Shown here in pieces: positions 1-7,242 of a stretch of 9,131 nt of DNA. The notes under the pieces were generated by a model. It was not told the origin of the DNA. It saw nothing but the letters and a program-made list of their open reading frames with translations, and ran no database searches. The translations under genes and the position numbers were made by a program. The first letter of the stretch is position 1. Every line of letters begins with the position of its first letter. This DNA comes from Pseudomonadota bacterium (GTDB lineage: Bacteria > Myxococcota > UBA9042 > PHBI01): contig SYAK01000272.1 of NCBI GenBank assembly GCA_005788935.1, positions 1 to 9,131 on the forward strand. Reading direction: 5' to 3'.

Positions 1-31
1 AGCCGGCCGCGCCGGTGACGAGGATCCTCAT
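1..31 (-). CDS. NAD-dependent epimerase/dehydratase, N-terminus only (runs off left edge)
   Basis: Only the first ten codons are in the window. They read MRILVTGAAG, the usual opening of extended short-chain dehydrogenases (nucleotide-sugar epimerases and 4,6-dehydratases): a first beta strand followed by the TGxxG start of the NAD(P)-binding Rossmann loop. The ATG overlaps the TGA of the preceding amide-ligase gene in an ATGA arrangement (28-31), which indicates translational coupling in one minus-strand operon. In a polysaccharide locus such an enzyme would supply a modified nucleotide sugar. The fold is likely from the motif and context, but substrate and exact family cannot be judged from ten residues. 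Confidence 0.6.
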   Translation of the reverse strand, partial: MRILVTGAAG

Positions 32-1566
32 GCCGCCACCTGTCGCTCGAAGGCGCTCCAGCTTACGAGCCTCAGCACGTCGTCGAAATGCCGAAAGATG
101 TCCGCCTTGCGCCAGGACCTCGGGCTCGCCTGCAGCGAAGCGGGCAGCCGCGCGCGGAAGCGTTCGAACGCGCGTTCGGAGACGGCCGCGGCCACCGCGC
201 CGAGCTCCATGCGCGCCGCAACGGCCCACCGCAGGCGGAACGGGAACCCGAGCTTCGGACGGTTCAGGAACAGAGCGGGCCAATCCGAGAGCTGGTCCTG
301 CAGCACGCCCTTCGTCCGCCCGGGCTGCAGCAGCAGGTGCCGCGGCAGGCTGCGCGCGAAGCTCATGACGTCCCAATCGATGAAGGGGCTCCGCGCGACG
401 ACCCCGAGCGCGCGCGTCACATGCAGCTGGCGCGCGAGCAGGTGGCCGACCGCGTGGTTCGTCGCCTGATCGCGGCCTGTCGATCCGAGCCATGGCGGCA
501 GCGGAGGACCGAAGGCGACGGAGGGCCGCGCTGGCGACAGACCCTGCGTCCACTTGCGCGCGTCCGTACCGCCGAGGAAGACCCCATCGGCACAGTCGCC
601 CGTGATGAGCACCGCCGCCGCCTCACGCGCTTCGGCGAGCGCACGGTACATCGCGAGCGATTTCACCCAGAAGGGTTGATCCGGGGAGGTCGCGCTGCGG
701 GCGATCAGCGGCGCGAGTGGCTGCAGGTGCGGACGCACGACCGACAGCGCGAGCCCGGTCCGGCGAGCCGCGAAGCGGGCCCAAAGCTCGTCCTGGGTGC
801 CGGGCACGAGGGAGCCGAGGGTCACGGTGCGCGGTTGCACGCCAAGCCTTGCTGTCAAAACGGCTACAAGCGTCGAATCGATCCCTCCGCTCAGCGTAAG
901 CAGCGGCGGGCGGAGCTCGCGGTCCCGAAGGATCCGCTCCATCGCGGTCTCGAAGAGGCCTCCGAGCGTCCTGCGGACCACAGACGGGTCATCATCGAAG
1001 CAGCGCGCCCCCTCCGCGGGACGCGCAGGCGCGGCCGCGCGGTTCACGCCGGGCACGCCGTCATCTCGGGGCCAGAAGCGGGTCAGCTCGCCGAGCGGGA
1101 GCGGTGTCACGCCGTTGAAGATCGTCCATGACGGCCGCACGAAGCCCTCGGCCCAGAACTCGTCAGCTGCGTCCGGGTCGATGCGGTGCACGAGCCCGGC
1201 TCTCCGAGCGACCGCGGTCGCCGAGGTGCCAACGATGAGGGTGCTCGGGCCTGTCGTCGAGACCGCATGATAGAGCGACCATCGCCCGACAGCATCCCGC
1301 AGCAGCGTCAGCGTGTGCGTCTCCGGATCCCAGGCGGCGAAGGCGTAGCCGCCGTGAAGCCGCGCGAGCGCCGCCCGATCCCCGCGGATGATGGCCGCGA
1401 GGGCCTCCTCGTGGATGCACACGCGGCCTCCCCGCGGCGCGAGATCACCCGCGAAGGCCCCTGTGGCGCCCCCCTCGAGACCCGTGCAGCGCGACGCGAA
1501 GGGGCCTTCGACCTCAAGCTCCAGCACCCCCGTGCAGACGTCAACCGACATCAGGAAGTCACTCAA
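28..1566 (-). CDS. Asparagine-synthetase-like ATP-dependent amide ligase lacking the N-terminal glutaminase cysteine
   Basis: This 512-residue protein has the two-part layout of class B asparagine synthetase: a degenerate N-terminal glutaminase-like region (about 1-165) and an ATP-pyrophosphatase synthetase domain (about 200-500). The PP-loop SGGIDST is at 226-232. The family's second ATP-site motif appears as TGDCADGVFLGG at 322-333, where asparagine synthetases have SGEGADELFGG. RSPFID at 392-397 and K419 match the conserved C-terminal basic region. A functional glutaminase needs Cys at position 2; here the protein starts MSDFLMSV and the first Cys is residue 11, so glutamine hydrolysis is not expected. 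It may use free ammonia or another amine, as lactam-forming relatives do. The TTG start is chosen because an AGGAGG lies 4 nt upstream; the in-frame ATG at 1551 has no such site. Similar proteins occur in capsule and O-antigen clusters, where they probably amidate sugar acids. The substrate here is unknown. Confidence 0.9.
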   Translation of the reverse strand: MSDFLMSVDVCTGVLELEVEGPFASRCTGLEGGATGAFAGDLAPRGGRVCIHEEALAAIIRGDRAALARLHGGYAFAAWDPETHTLTLLRDAVGRWSLYHAVSTTGPSTLIVGTSATAVARRAGLVHRIDPDAADEFWAEGFVRPSWTIFNGVTPLPLGELTRFWPRDDGVPGVNRAAAPARPAEGARCFDDDPSVVRRTLGGLFETAMERILRDRELRPPLLTLSGGIDSTLVAVLTARLGVQPRTVTLGSLVPGTQDELWARFAARRTGLALSVVRPHLQPLAPLIARSATSPDQPFWVKSLAMYRALAEAREAAAVLITGDCADGVFLGGTDARKWTQGLSPARPSVAFGPPLPPWLGSTGRDQATNHAVGHLLARQLHVTRALGVVARSPFIDWDVMSFARSLPRHLLLQPGRTKGVLQDQLSDWPALFLNRPKLGFPFRLRWAVAARMELGAVAAAVSERAFERFRARLPASLQASPRSWRKADIFRHFDDVLRLVSWSAFERQVAA

Positions 1567-1570
1567 GGAC

Positions 1571-1576
1571 CCTCCT
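1571..1576 (-). promoter_or_regulatory. Shine-Dalgarno AGGAGG that sets the TTG start of the amide-ligase gene
   Basis: On the minus strand AGGAGG is followed by GTCC and then TTG at 1566-1564. The next in-frame candidate, an ATG at 1551, would lie 19 nt away, too far for this site. The 4-nt spacing to TTG is slightly short but acceptable. The rest of the 121-nt gap (1567-1687) between the flippase and this gene shows no clear promoter or terminator. It is somewhat less GC-rich than the neighbouring coding DNA, especially about 1640-1690. Confidence 0.6.
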
Positions 1577-1687
1577 GAGCGCGGCTGCGAGCTGTGGTCG
1601 ATGGGGGCGCGTTCATGTGGTCACGAGGTGGTCTCGACTGGGTACATACGCAACGCGTCGCTGACAACGCTGGTCTGCGGCAATGTC

Positions 1688-3229
1688 TCAGCGGGTTCGT
1701 TTGGTGGCCGAGGCGACAAGATAATGAAGTTCGGCGATGACAGCCCGCCCCTCAAGCAAAAAAAGCGTCCCGACATACGCCGCGAGCGCGACCGCGCCGA
1801 CGATGGCCTCCTCCGACCGGGATCCTCCTCCAGCGACGGTCATGCGCACCGTGAAGGCCGAGAGCGCCGACGCGCCGACGCCCGCGAACGGAGGCAGGAA
1901 GCAACGCAGCAGCTCGCGCCTCCGCGCAGCCCCTGGCAGCTGCGCCTCGGGTGTCACGATGAGGGCGATGAACATCGCGAGGTAACCGAGGGTGTTGCCA
2001 AGTGGTGTCCACGCGGCGTCTTCGAGCGGCAGCGCGACGCCGATCCCGAGCGGCAGCGCGAGTGCGCCAAGCAGCAACGACCGCCTCACTGGCGCGAGGG
2101 AGCCGAGGGCGGTCAGGAAGACCTGCTGGTTGACAACGAGCGGGACGAGCGCCAGCCACGGCGCGAAGGTTCGCAGCATCTCCGCCGACAGCCCCCAACC
2201 CGCGCCGAAAAGCAGCTCGACGAGGAGTTCGGGCACCACGAGGCACAGACAGGTCCCCGCGAGCGTCACCCGCGCCGTAAGCCATTGCAGCAGGGACAGC
2301 GCGCGGGCGAGGCGGGCGGGTTCGTCTCGCACGGCCGCGAAGGTGCGAAGCGCGACGCTGTGCGTGAAGGTTCCCGTGACCGCGTTCGGGAGCCCTGCGA
2401 GGTAGCGGGCCTGATCGAAGCTGCCCAGAGCCCGCTCGCCGAAGGCGAAGCCGACCAGAAGCGAGTCGAGGCGGTTGACGAGGGCCTCGACGAGGCGGTT
2501 GCCGAGGAGGCCGGCCCCGAGGCTGCGGACCGCGCGCGCCGTGGCAGGGTCGTAGCCGCCCTCGAGGGCGAGGTCGGGGTCGCGGCGGTGGCGCCTGAGG
2601 TAGACCATGGCGAGCCCGAGCGAGATGACGGGCGGCAGCGAGTCGCGCAGCACGAGGACGAGTGGACCAGGGGTGGCGAGCGCGAACGGGACCGCGACGA
2701 GCAGCCCGCCCGCGACGCCCGCGAGCCGCGTCGCGGCGACGACGTCGTACCGCATCGCCCGCTGGAGTGCGGCGTCATGTACGTATCCAATTGCAGAAAA
2801 AGCCTGACCCAGGATGAGGCCCAGGAAACACCACGCGACCGAGGCACCCTGCGTGCCTCCGATGATGAACGCCGCGAGCGCCGAGGTGACCAGCACGCCG
2901 GCCACGAGCCTCAGCGTCAGCGTCCGCACCGTCCCGAAGAGGTGCCTCACCCCCCGGTCGAGCTGCAGCATCGCGGTCGGCAGGCTCATCGCGTACGGCA
3001 GGCTCGCGAGGGTCGCCCAGACCGCGGCGAAGCCCCACACTCCGAACTCCTCGGGCGTCATCTGGCGGGCGAAGAAGGCGTTGCTCGCGAGGCGGATCAA
3101 GAACCCGGCGATCGTGCCCGATGCGGTCACGAGACCGCCGCGGAGAGCCAGGGTGGCGATCCCGACCGTCGCGGACGGGGCCGCGCTCGCCGCTGGGGCG
3201 CGGCCCTCCTCTGGTGGAGCTCCAGTCAC
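1688..3229 (-). CDS. Wzx/MOP-superfamily polysaccharide flippase (oligosaccharide translocase)
   Basis: This 513-residue, strongly hydrophobic protein has the length and helix pattern of Wzx-type lipid-linked oligosaccharide flippases, with about 12 to 14 membrane segments by eye. After a roughly 20-residue Ala/Pro-rich cytoplasmic leader, the first helix (about 23-50) leads into ARQMTPEEFGVWGF (54-67), the conserved loop of the family. A second-half counterpart, FGERALGSFDQARYLAGLP, is at 263-281. It would flip an undecaprenyl-linked glycan across the inner membrane. The start is a GTG with only a weak purine stretch (TCGAG) upstream; no better start lies nearby in frame, so the first residues are less certain than the rest. 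It is the first visible gene of the minus-strand operon, 121 nt ahead of the amide-ligase gene. The DNA around 2775-2820 is locally AT-richer than its surroundings, with no break in frame. Substrate cannot be read from sequence. Confidence 0.9.
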   Translation of the reverse strand: MTGAPPEEGRAPAASAAPSATVGIATLALRGGLVTASGTIAGFLIRLASNAFFARQMTPEEFGVWGFAAVWATLASLPYAMSLPTAMLQLDRGVRHLFGTVRTLTLRLVAGVLVTSALAAFIIGGTQGASVAWCFLGLILGQAFSAIGYVHDAALQRAMRYDVVAATRLAGVAGGLLVAVPFALATPGPLVLVLRDSLPPVISLGLAMVYLRRHRRDPDLALEGGYDPATARAVRSLGAGLLGNRLVEALVNRLDSLLVGFAFGERALGSFDQARYLAGLPNAVTGTFTHSVALRTFAAVRDEPARLARALSLLQWLTARVTLAGTCLCLVVPELLVELLFGAGWGLSAEMLRTFAPWLALVPLVVNQQVFLTALGSLAPVRRSLLLGALALPLGIGVALPLEDAAWTPLGNTLGYLAMFIALIVTPEAQLPGAARRRELLRCFLPPFAGVGASALSAFTVRMTVAGGGSRSEEAIVGAVALAAYVGTLFLLEGRAVIAELHYLVASATKRTR

Positions 3230-3353
3230 CTCGACCCCATACCAGAGGCACCGTCGCGACCCAACCCGCTTGCGCGAACCTTCAGCTTTGGCGGCGTCCT
3301 CCGCCGCGTGCTAAGCCCGGCACCTCGGACAGGCGAAGGCAGGGGAGGACGCG
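3230..3353. other. Divergent intergenic region between the flippase and the CgeB-like gene
   Basis: This 124-bp gap separates the two divergent gene series, so promoters for both would be expected here or within the flanking starts. I see no convincing -35/-10 pair on either strand. The only structure noted is a short dyad, GGCGG at 3290-3294 and CCGCC at 3301-3305 with a 6-nt loop, too short to call a terminator or operator. There is no parS-like palindrome here, unlike the gaps of the plus-strand series. Confidence 0.4.
3342..3348 (+). promoter_or_regulatory. Shine-Dalgarno GGGGAGG for the GTG start of the CgeB-like gene
   Basis: GGGGAGG ends 5 nt before the GTG at 3354. This strong, well-spaced site settles the start of the glycosyltransferase and places the beginning of the plus-strand series. 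Confidence 0.7.
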
Positions 3354-4427
3354 GTGAACAGCATCAGGCGCGTTGCCATCATCGGGACAGCCGATCCGAT
3401 CGGCATGCCGGGCTCTGTGGCGCGCGGCTTCGAGGCCCTCGGGCTCGACGTGGCCCTCGTGCCGTCGGCGGACTGGGCGCCTCAGCTGCGGATCCCGACC
3501 CGGGGGGCCGGGCTCGTCAACCGTGCGCTCGCGGAGGTCGCGTCGCCGCTCGTCGCCGCGCGGGCGCTCGACCGTCTGCGTCGTCTCCAGCCCGACCTCG
3601 TGCTCATCATGAAGTGCGACGACCTCCCGCCGCACTTCGAAGACGCGGTGCGGTGGCTCACAGGTGCGAAGGTAGTCGCCTTTCACCCCGACGACCCGTG
3701 GAACGTCGGGCGCCGCCTGAGGTCGGGCCCCGCGCACGCGCGCGCAGGCGGGCCCCTGAGACGGGCCGATCTGGCGTTGCTGTGGTCGCGGGCCCTCGTC
3801 GCGCGCGCCGAGGCCGAGGGCATGCAGGCACGCTGGCTGCCCTTCGCGTGCGACCCAGGCCTGCACCCGCCTGCAGGCGAGGCGCGCCCCGACCTCGGCG
3901 CCGAGGTCGTCTTCATCGGCAACTGGGACGAGGAGCGCGAGCGCGTGCTCACCCCGCTCGCCGAGTCCGGTCTCGGGCTCGCAATATGGGGCACCGACTA
4001 CTGGCGCGACCGATGCCGCAACCCCGCGTTGCAGGCCGCTTGGCGCGGGCGGCCGCTGCTCGCCGCAGAGCAGGGGGCGGCGCTGCGGGCGTCGACCCTG
4101 TCGGTCAACATCCTGCGGCGCCAGAACAAGGGGGCGACCAACATGCGGACCTTCGAGGTCCCTTGCATGGGCGGCTTTGCGCTTCATGAGACCTCGGACG
4201 AGGCCGCCCATTTCTTCCCGCCCGAGATCGCTGCCGCGTATTTCGAGGATCCTCTCGACCTCGTGACGAAGGTCCGCGGATGGCTCGCGGCCTCGCCCGA
4301 GGTCCGCGCGCGCATCACGGCGGAGGGGCAGCGGCGCGCCCTGGCCTGGACCTACCGCGCGTGGGCCGAGGCCGTCCTGGTCGCGCTTGACCGCCGCGAC
4401 CCGCCGCCACGAACGCATTTCACGTGA
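3354..4427 (+). CDS. CgeB-like glycosyltransferase (GT-B fold, Glyco_trans_1-type C-terminal domain)
   Basis: This 357-residue soluble protein resembles CgeB/DUF3880-type glycosyltransferases. The N-terminal half opens with a Rossmann strand (VAIIGTADP, 7-15) and contains DLVLIMKCDDLP at 81-92 and VVAFHPDDPWN at 107-117, typical of this family. The C-terminal half begins with EVVFIGNWDEERERVL (184-199) and carries the hallmark NMRTFEVPCMGGF (263-275), the R-x-FE-x-x-x-xGG segment that contacts the nucleotide-sugar donor. It ends with an alpha-helical tail (about 315-346) like those of GT4-type enzymes. The role is transfer of a sugar to a growing lipid-linked or protein-linked glycan; donor and acceptor are not predictable. 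The GTG start is supported by a strong Shine-Dalgarno sequence. The last codons and the TGA stop lie inside a parS-like palindrome, so the protein ends in HFT because of that site. Confidence 0.85.
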   Translation: MNSIRRVAIIGTADPIGMPGSVARGFEALGLDVALVPSADWAPQLRIPTRGAGLVNRALAEVASPLVAARALDRLRRLQPDLVLIMKCDDLPPHFEDAVRWLTGAKVVAFHPDDPWNVGRRLRSGPAHARAGGPLRRADLALLWSRALVARAEAEGMQARWLPFACDPGLHPPAGEARPDLGAEVVFIGNWDEERERVLTPLAESGLGLAIWGTDYWRDRCRNPALQAAWRGRPLLAAEQGAALRASTLSVNILRRQNKGATNMRTFEVPCMGGFALHETSDEAAHFFPPEIAAAYFEDPLDLVTKVRGWLAASPEVRARITAEGQRRALAWTYRAWAEAVLVALDRRDPPPRTHFT

Positions 4428-4431
4428 AACA
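4416..4431. other. parS-like palindrome 1 (ParB centromere site), overlapping a stop codon
   Basis: CATTTCACGTGAAACA matches the widely conserved parS consensus TGTTTCACGTGAAACA at 14 of 16 positions. The right half is perfect; the only mismatches are the first two bases. The central CACGTG distinguishes ParB sites from the Noc-type site, which has CCCGGG at its centre. The TGA stop of the CgeB-like gene (4425-4427) lies within the palindrome. Identity with the other two sites over the 12-bp core TTTCACGTGAAA supports a selected binding site. Confidence 0.75.
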
Positions 4432-4458
4432 GGGCCGCGCCGAGCGACGGGGCCTGAC

Positions 4459-4487
4459 TTGATTTCGCCCCCCCCGTAGCCCACACT
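4459..4487 (+). promoter_or_regulatory. Weak candidate sigma70-type promoter ahead of the carbamoyltransferase
   Basis: In the 91-nt gap 4428-4518, TTGATT at 4459-4464 could be a -35 element. With 17-nt spacing it is paired with CACACT at 4482-4487, only a 3 of 6 match to TATAAT. The spacer contains a run of eight C (4468-4475). This is a pattern guess with poor -10 support. It would allow the carbamoyltransferase and later genes to be transcribed apart from the CgeB-like gene. Confidence 0.2.
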
Positions 4488-4518
4488 CCGCCGCTGGCGC
4501 GCAACCACCGAGGCCAAG

Positions 4519-6264
4519 ATGTCGATCATTCTGGGAATCAACGCCTTCCACGCCGATGCCTCGGCCGTGCTGCTGCGTGACGGCGAGATCGTCGGGGCGA
4601 TCGCCGAGGAGCGCCTCAACCGCTTCAAGCACTTCGCCGGCTTTCCAGCGCTCGCCGTCCGCCGCCTGCTCGAGCTCGCCGGGATTGGCCTCGGCGACGT
4701 CGACCACGTCGCGATCGGGCGCGACGCGCGGGCCAACCTGCTCGACAAGGTCGGGTTCTCGCTGAAGAACCTCGGGCGCATCAGCCGCCTCGCCGAGCAG
4801 CGCCTCCGCAACCGCGCCGACATCGCCGACATCCCGTCGCTGCTCTGCGACGCCTGCGGGGTGCCTCGCGGCGCGCTCCGCGCCCGCGTCCACGCCATCG
4901 AGCACCACCTCTGCCACGCCGCGTCGACCTGGCTGCCGTCGGGTTTCGAGCGCGGCGCCATCCTGTCGATCGACGGCTTCGGCGATTTCGCCTCGACCGT
5001 CACCGCGCTCGGCGAGGGGGCCCGCTTCAGGGTCCTCGACCGCACCCTATTCCCGCACTCGGTTGGCGTCTTCTACACCGCGGTCTGCCAGCTGATCGGC
5101 TACGACCGCTACGGCGACGAGGGCAAGGTCATGGGGCTCGCCCCCTACGGCCGCCCGACGCGGCTCGACGCGATGCGCGAGGTGATTCGACTCGAGGACG
5201 AGGGCCGCTTCTCGCTCGACCTCGACTGCTTCATCCACCACACCGAGGGTGTCGACTACGGGGTCGATCCCGACGGCCACCCGACCGTCGCGCCGCTCTA
5301 CAGCCCGAAGCTTGCGGCCCTCCTCGGTCCTGTCCGTGCGCGTGGCGCCGAGCTGACGCAGATCCACATGGACGTGGCTGCGTCACTTCAGGCGCGCTTT
5401 GAGGAAGTCTATTTCCACATCCTGCGCCACCTCCAGCGACAAACTGGCGCCGACGCCCTCTGCGTGGCGGGTGGCGTTGCGCTCAACTCGGTCGGAAATG
5501 GAAAGCTTTTCCAGCAGACCGGTTTCCGAAAGTTTTATGCGCATCCCGCAGCGGGTGATGACGGGACCGCGTTCGGCGCCGCCTGCTTCGTCCACAACGT
5601 GACGCTCGGCGAGCCGCGGATGGCCCCGCTGCATCACGGCTATCTCGGTGACAGCTTCGCACCTGAGGCCATCGCCGAGGCCCTCGCGGCCCATGGCCTC
5701 CTCGAGGGCGCGCAGCGCTTCGATGACCCCGAGGCCCTCGCCCACGAGACGGCCCGCCGCATCGCCGAGGGCAAGGTCGTCGGCTGGTTTCAGGATCGCA
5801 TGGAGTGGGGCCCGCGCGCGCTCGGCGCTCGCAGCATCGTGGCGCACCCCGGCTTTCCCGGGATGAAGGACATCCTGAACGCCCGCATCAAGCACCGCGA
5901 GTGGTTTCGCCCCTTCGCGCCATCGATCCTCGAAGAGCGCGCGGGCGACTACTTCGAGCACGACTACCCGTCGCCCTTCATGATGCTCGTCTACCGCACC
6001 CGCCCCGAGCATCGCGACGCGCTCTCGGCGGTCGACCACGTCGATCACACCGGACGCCTCCAGACCGTCAGCGCCGTGGAGGCCCCGCACTATTACCGGC
6101 TCATCAAGGCCTTCGAGCGGCTCACGGGGCTGCCGGTCATCCTGAACACGTCCTTCAACGAGAACGAGCCGATCGTCCACGCCCCCGAGGAGGCGATCGC
6201 CTGCTTCGCACGCACGCGCATGGATTGCCTCGCGATCGGTCCGTTCATCCTCGACAAGCCCTGA
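4519..6264 (+). CDS. NodU/TobZ-family carbamoyltransferase
   Basis: This 581-residue protein is a full-length O-carbamoyltransferase of the NodU/CmcH/TobZ family, which moves a carbamoyl group from carbamoyl phosphate via carbamoyl-adenylate to a hydroxyl of a sugar or antibiotic. The N-terminal Kae1-like domain (about 3-355) shows ILGINAFHADASAVL (4-18), EERLNRFKH (30-38), the metal-binding HxxxH in EHHLCHA (His129 and His133), SIDGFGD (150-156), GKVMGLAPYG (202-211), GGVALNS (318-324) and GDDGTAFGA (346-354). The C-terminal domain (about 400-575) has MEWGPRALGARS (428-439), KHREWFRPFAPS (458-469) and LNTSFNENEPIV (542-553). No key motif is missing. ATG is preceded by GAGG with 5-nt spacing. 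In a glycan locus it most likely carbamoylates a sugar, as NodU does on Nod factor. The acceptor is unknown; an antibiotic-type target cannot be excluded. Confidence 0.95.
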   Translation: MSIILGINAFHADASAVLLRDGEIVGAIAEERLNRFKHFAGFPALAVRRLLELAGIGLGDVDHVAIGRDARANLLDKVGFSLKNLGRISRLAEQRLRNRADIADIPSLLCDACGVPRGALRARVHAIEHHLCHAASTWLPSGFERGAILSIDGFGDFASTVTALGEGARFRVLDRTLFPHSVGVFYTAVCQLIGYDRYGDEGKVMGLAPYGRPTRLDAMREVIRLEDEGRFSLDLDCFIHHTEGVDYGVDPDGHPTVAPLYSPKLAALLGPVRARGAELTQIHMDVAASLQARFEEVYFHILRHLQRQTGADALCVAGGVALNSVGNGKLFQQTGFRKFYAHPAAGDDGTAFGAACFVHNVTLGEPRMAPLHHGYLGDSFAPEAIAEALAAHGLLEGAQRFDDPEALAHETARRIAEGKVVGWFQDRMEWGPRALGARSIVAHPGFPGMKDILNARIKHREWFRPFAPSILEERAGDYFEHDYPSPFMMLVYRTRPEHRDALSAVDHVDHTGRLQTVSAVEAPHYYRLIKAFERLTGLPVILNTSFNENEPIVHAPEEAIACFARTRMDCLAIGPFILDKP

Positions 6265-6277
6265 CGTCGGCGAGGGG

Positions 6278-6293
6278 CGTTTCACGTGAAATC
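6278..6293. other. parS-like palindrome 2 (ParB centromere site)
   Basis: CGTTTCACGTGAAATC matches the parS consensus at 13 of 16 positions, with an intact 12-bp core TTTCACGTGAAA (6280-6291). It lies in the 59-nt gap between the carbamoyltransferase stop and the methyltransferase start, just upstream of the latter's Shine-Dalgarno sequence. It is the weakest of the three sites by consensus, differing at the first base and the last two. Confidence 0.7.
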
Positions 6294-6312
6294 GGTCGTG
6301 TGTATCGGCCTG

Positions 6313-6318
6313 AGGAGG
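6313..6318 (+). promoter_or_regulatory. Shine-Dalgarno AGGAGG that sets the GTG start of the FkbM gene
   Basis: The open frame of the methyltransferase runs far upstream through the carbamoyltransferase in another frame, so the start must be chosen. AGGAGG followed by a 5-nt spacer to GTG at 6324 is the only strong ribosome binding site in the 59-nt gap. An in-frame GTG at 6300 lacks one. Confidence 0.75.
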
Positions 6319-6323
6319 CAGAT

Positions 6324-7235
6324 GTGCTGAGGCGGCTCCAGGCTCTCGCGGGGACGGTCAGGCATCTCGTGACGCACCCGCTCGGGCGGGTGGCCCCGAT
6401 CGCGACGCTCGGCCGCTGGGTCGCGTGGCAGGTCGGGACGCGCCTTGTCCCGGGTCCGGTCGTCGTCCCCTTCGTCGACAGTGCTGTCCTCGTCGTGGCG
6501 CGCGGCATGACAGGCGCCACGGGCAACGTCTACAGCGGGCTCCATGAGTTCGAGGACATGGGCTTCGTGCTGCACTTTCTCCGCCCCGACGACCGCTTCG
6601 GCGACATCGGCGCCAACGTCGGCAGCTACGCGGTCCTCGCGGCGGGCGGGGTCGGGGCCTCGGGATTCGCGATCGAGCCGATCCCCGGGACCGCCGACAA
6701 CCTCGCGCGCAACCTCGCGGTCAATGGCCTCACTGGACGCGTGGCGGTCATCATGGCCTGCGTCGGGCGCGAGGCCGGGGTCGTCCGGATGACGTCGGCA
6801 CACGACACGGTCAATCGCGTGGCGCGCGCCGACGAGGCGGCCATCGAGGTGCCGATGACGACGCTTGACGCGCTCTCCGCTGCGCACGGCTGCCCGACGC
6901 TGCTCAAGATCGACGTCGAGGGATTCGAGCGCGAGGTTCTGTGTGGTGGGGCTGCGACGCTCGCCGACCCCTCGCTGCGGGCGGTCATCCTCGAGGTCAA
7001 TGCAGACGCGGGTGGGCCCGACCACGCCAGCGCGCTCGTCGCGACCCTCGCTCGCGCCGGCTTTCGTCCCGTCTGCTACGACCCGCTGCGTCGCACCCTG
7101 GCCTCGCGGGATGAGGTGGTCGAGGCGGGTGACGGCCCGCGCGGGGCGAACGCGATCTTCGTGCGCGACCTCGCTGAAGCCCAGACCCGTGTCCGGACGG
7201 CGCGGACCTACAGGATCCGAGGGACGACGCTGTGA
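6324..7235 (+). CDS. FkbM-family SAM-dependent methyltransferase
   Basis: The protein is 303 residues from the GTG at 6324. An N-terminal segment (about 1-75) with basic and aromatic residues precedes NVYSGLHEFEDMGFVLHFL (68-86), a block typical of one FkbM subgroup. The SAM-binding motif I is FGDIGANVGSYAVLA (92-106), the acidic residue after motif II is in FAIEPIPG (115-122), and the FkbM signature LLKIDVEGFEREVLCGG is at 193-209. ILEVNAD follows at 222-228. Members O-methylate sugars or polyketides. Here, beside glycosyltransferases and a carbamoyltransferase, methylation of a glycan hydroxyl is the likeliest role. It is probably co-transcribed with the carbamoyltransferase. The acceptor is unknown, and FkbM proteins also act on non-sugar substrates, so only the reaction class is secure. 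Confidence 0.9.
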   Translation: MLRRLQALAGTVRHLVTHPLGRVAPIATLGRWVAWQVGTRLVPGPVVVPFVDSAVLVVARGMTGATGNVYSGLHEFEDMGFVLHFLRPDDRFGDIGANVGSYAVLAAGGVGASGFAIEPIPGTADNLARNLAVNGLTGRVAVIMACVGREAGVVRMTSAHDTVNRVARADEAAIEVPMTTLDALSAAHGCPTLLKIDVEGFEREVLCGGAATLADPSLRAVILEVNADAGGPDHASALVATLARAGFRPVCYDPLRRTLASRDEVVEAGDGPRGANAIFVRDLAEAQTRVRTARTYRIRGTTL

Positions 7236-7242
7236 GCGCCCC

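Noticed and set aside
2770..2825. AT-richer stretch as a gene boundary or insertion scar in the flippase
   Set aside because: The flippase frame and its membrane pattern run through without a break, and no repeats flank the stretch.
3290..3305. Short GGCGG/CCGCC dyad in the divergent gap as an operator or terminator
   Set aside because: A five-base GC dyad is expected often by chance in DNA of this composition, and there is no T-run or second copy.
1388..4189. A 933-codon open frame on the plus strand opposite the flippase, continuing into the CgeB-like gene
   Set aside because: Its product is very rich in Arg, Glu, Asp and Gly with no fold-like pattern, and it lies antisense to a clear flippase. 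Long antisense frames are common in DNA with high third-position GC.
4418..4429. The palindromes as Noc sites, E-box-like elements or terminators
   Set aside because: Noc sites have a CCCGGG centre rather than CACGTG. E-boxes are eukaryotic. The palindromes have no loop or following T-run, so they are not intrinsic terminators.
3282..5045. A 587-codon open frame on the minus strand opposite the CgeB-like and carbamoyltransferase genes
   Set aside because: Low-complexity, Arg-rich translation with no motif; both genes on the other strand have complete family signatures.
5805..6323. N-terminal extension of the methyltransferase frame into the carbamoyltransferase
   Set aside because: This part is an out-of-frame reading of the carbamoyltransferase C-terminal domain. 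AGGAGG before the GTG at 6324 and the FkbM family length place the true start there.
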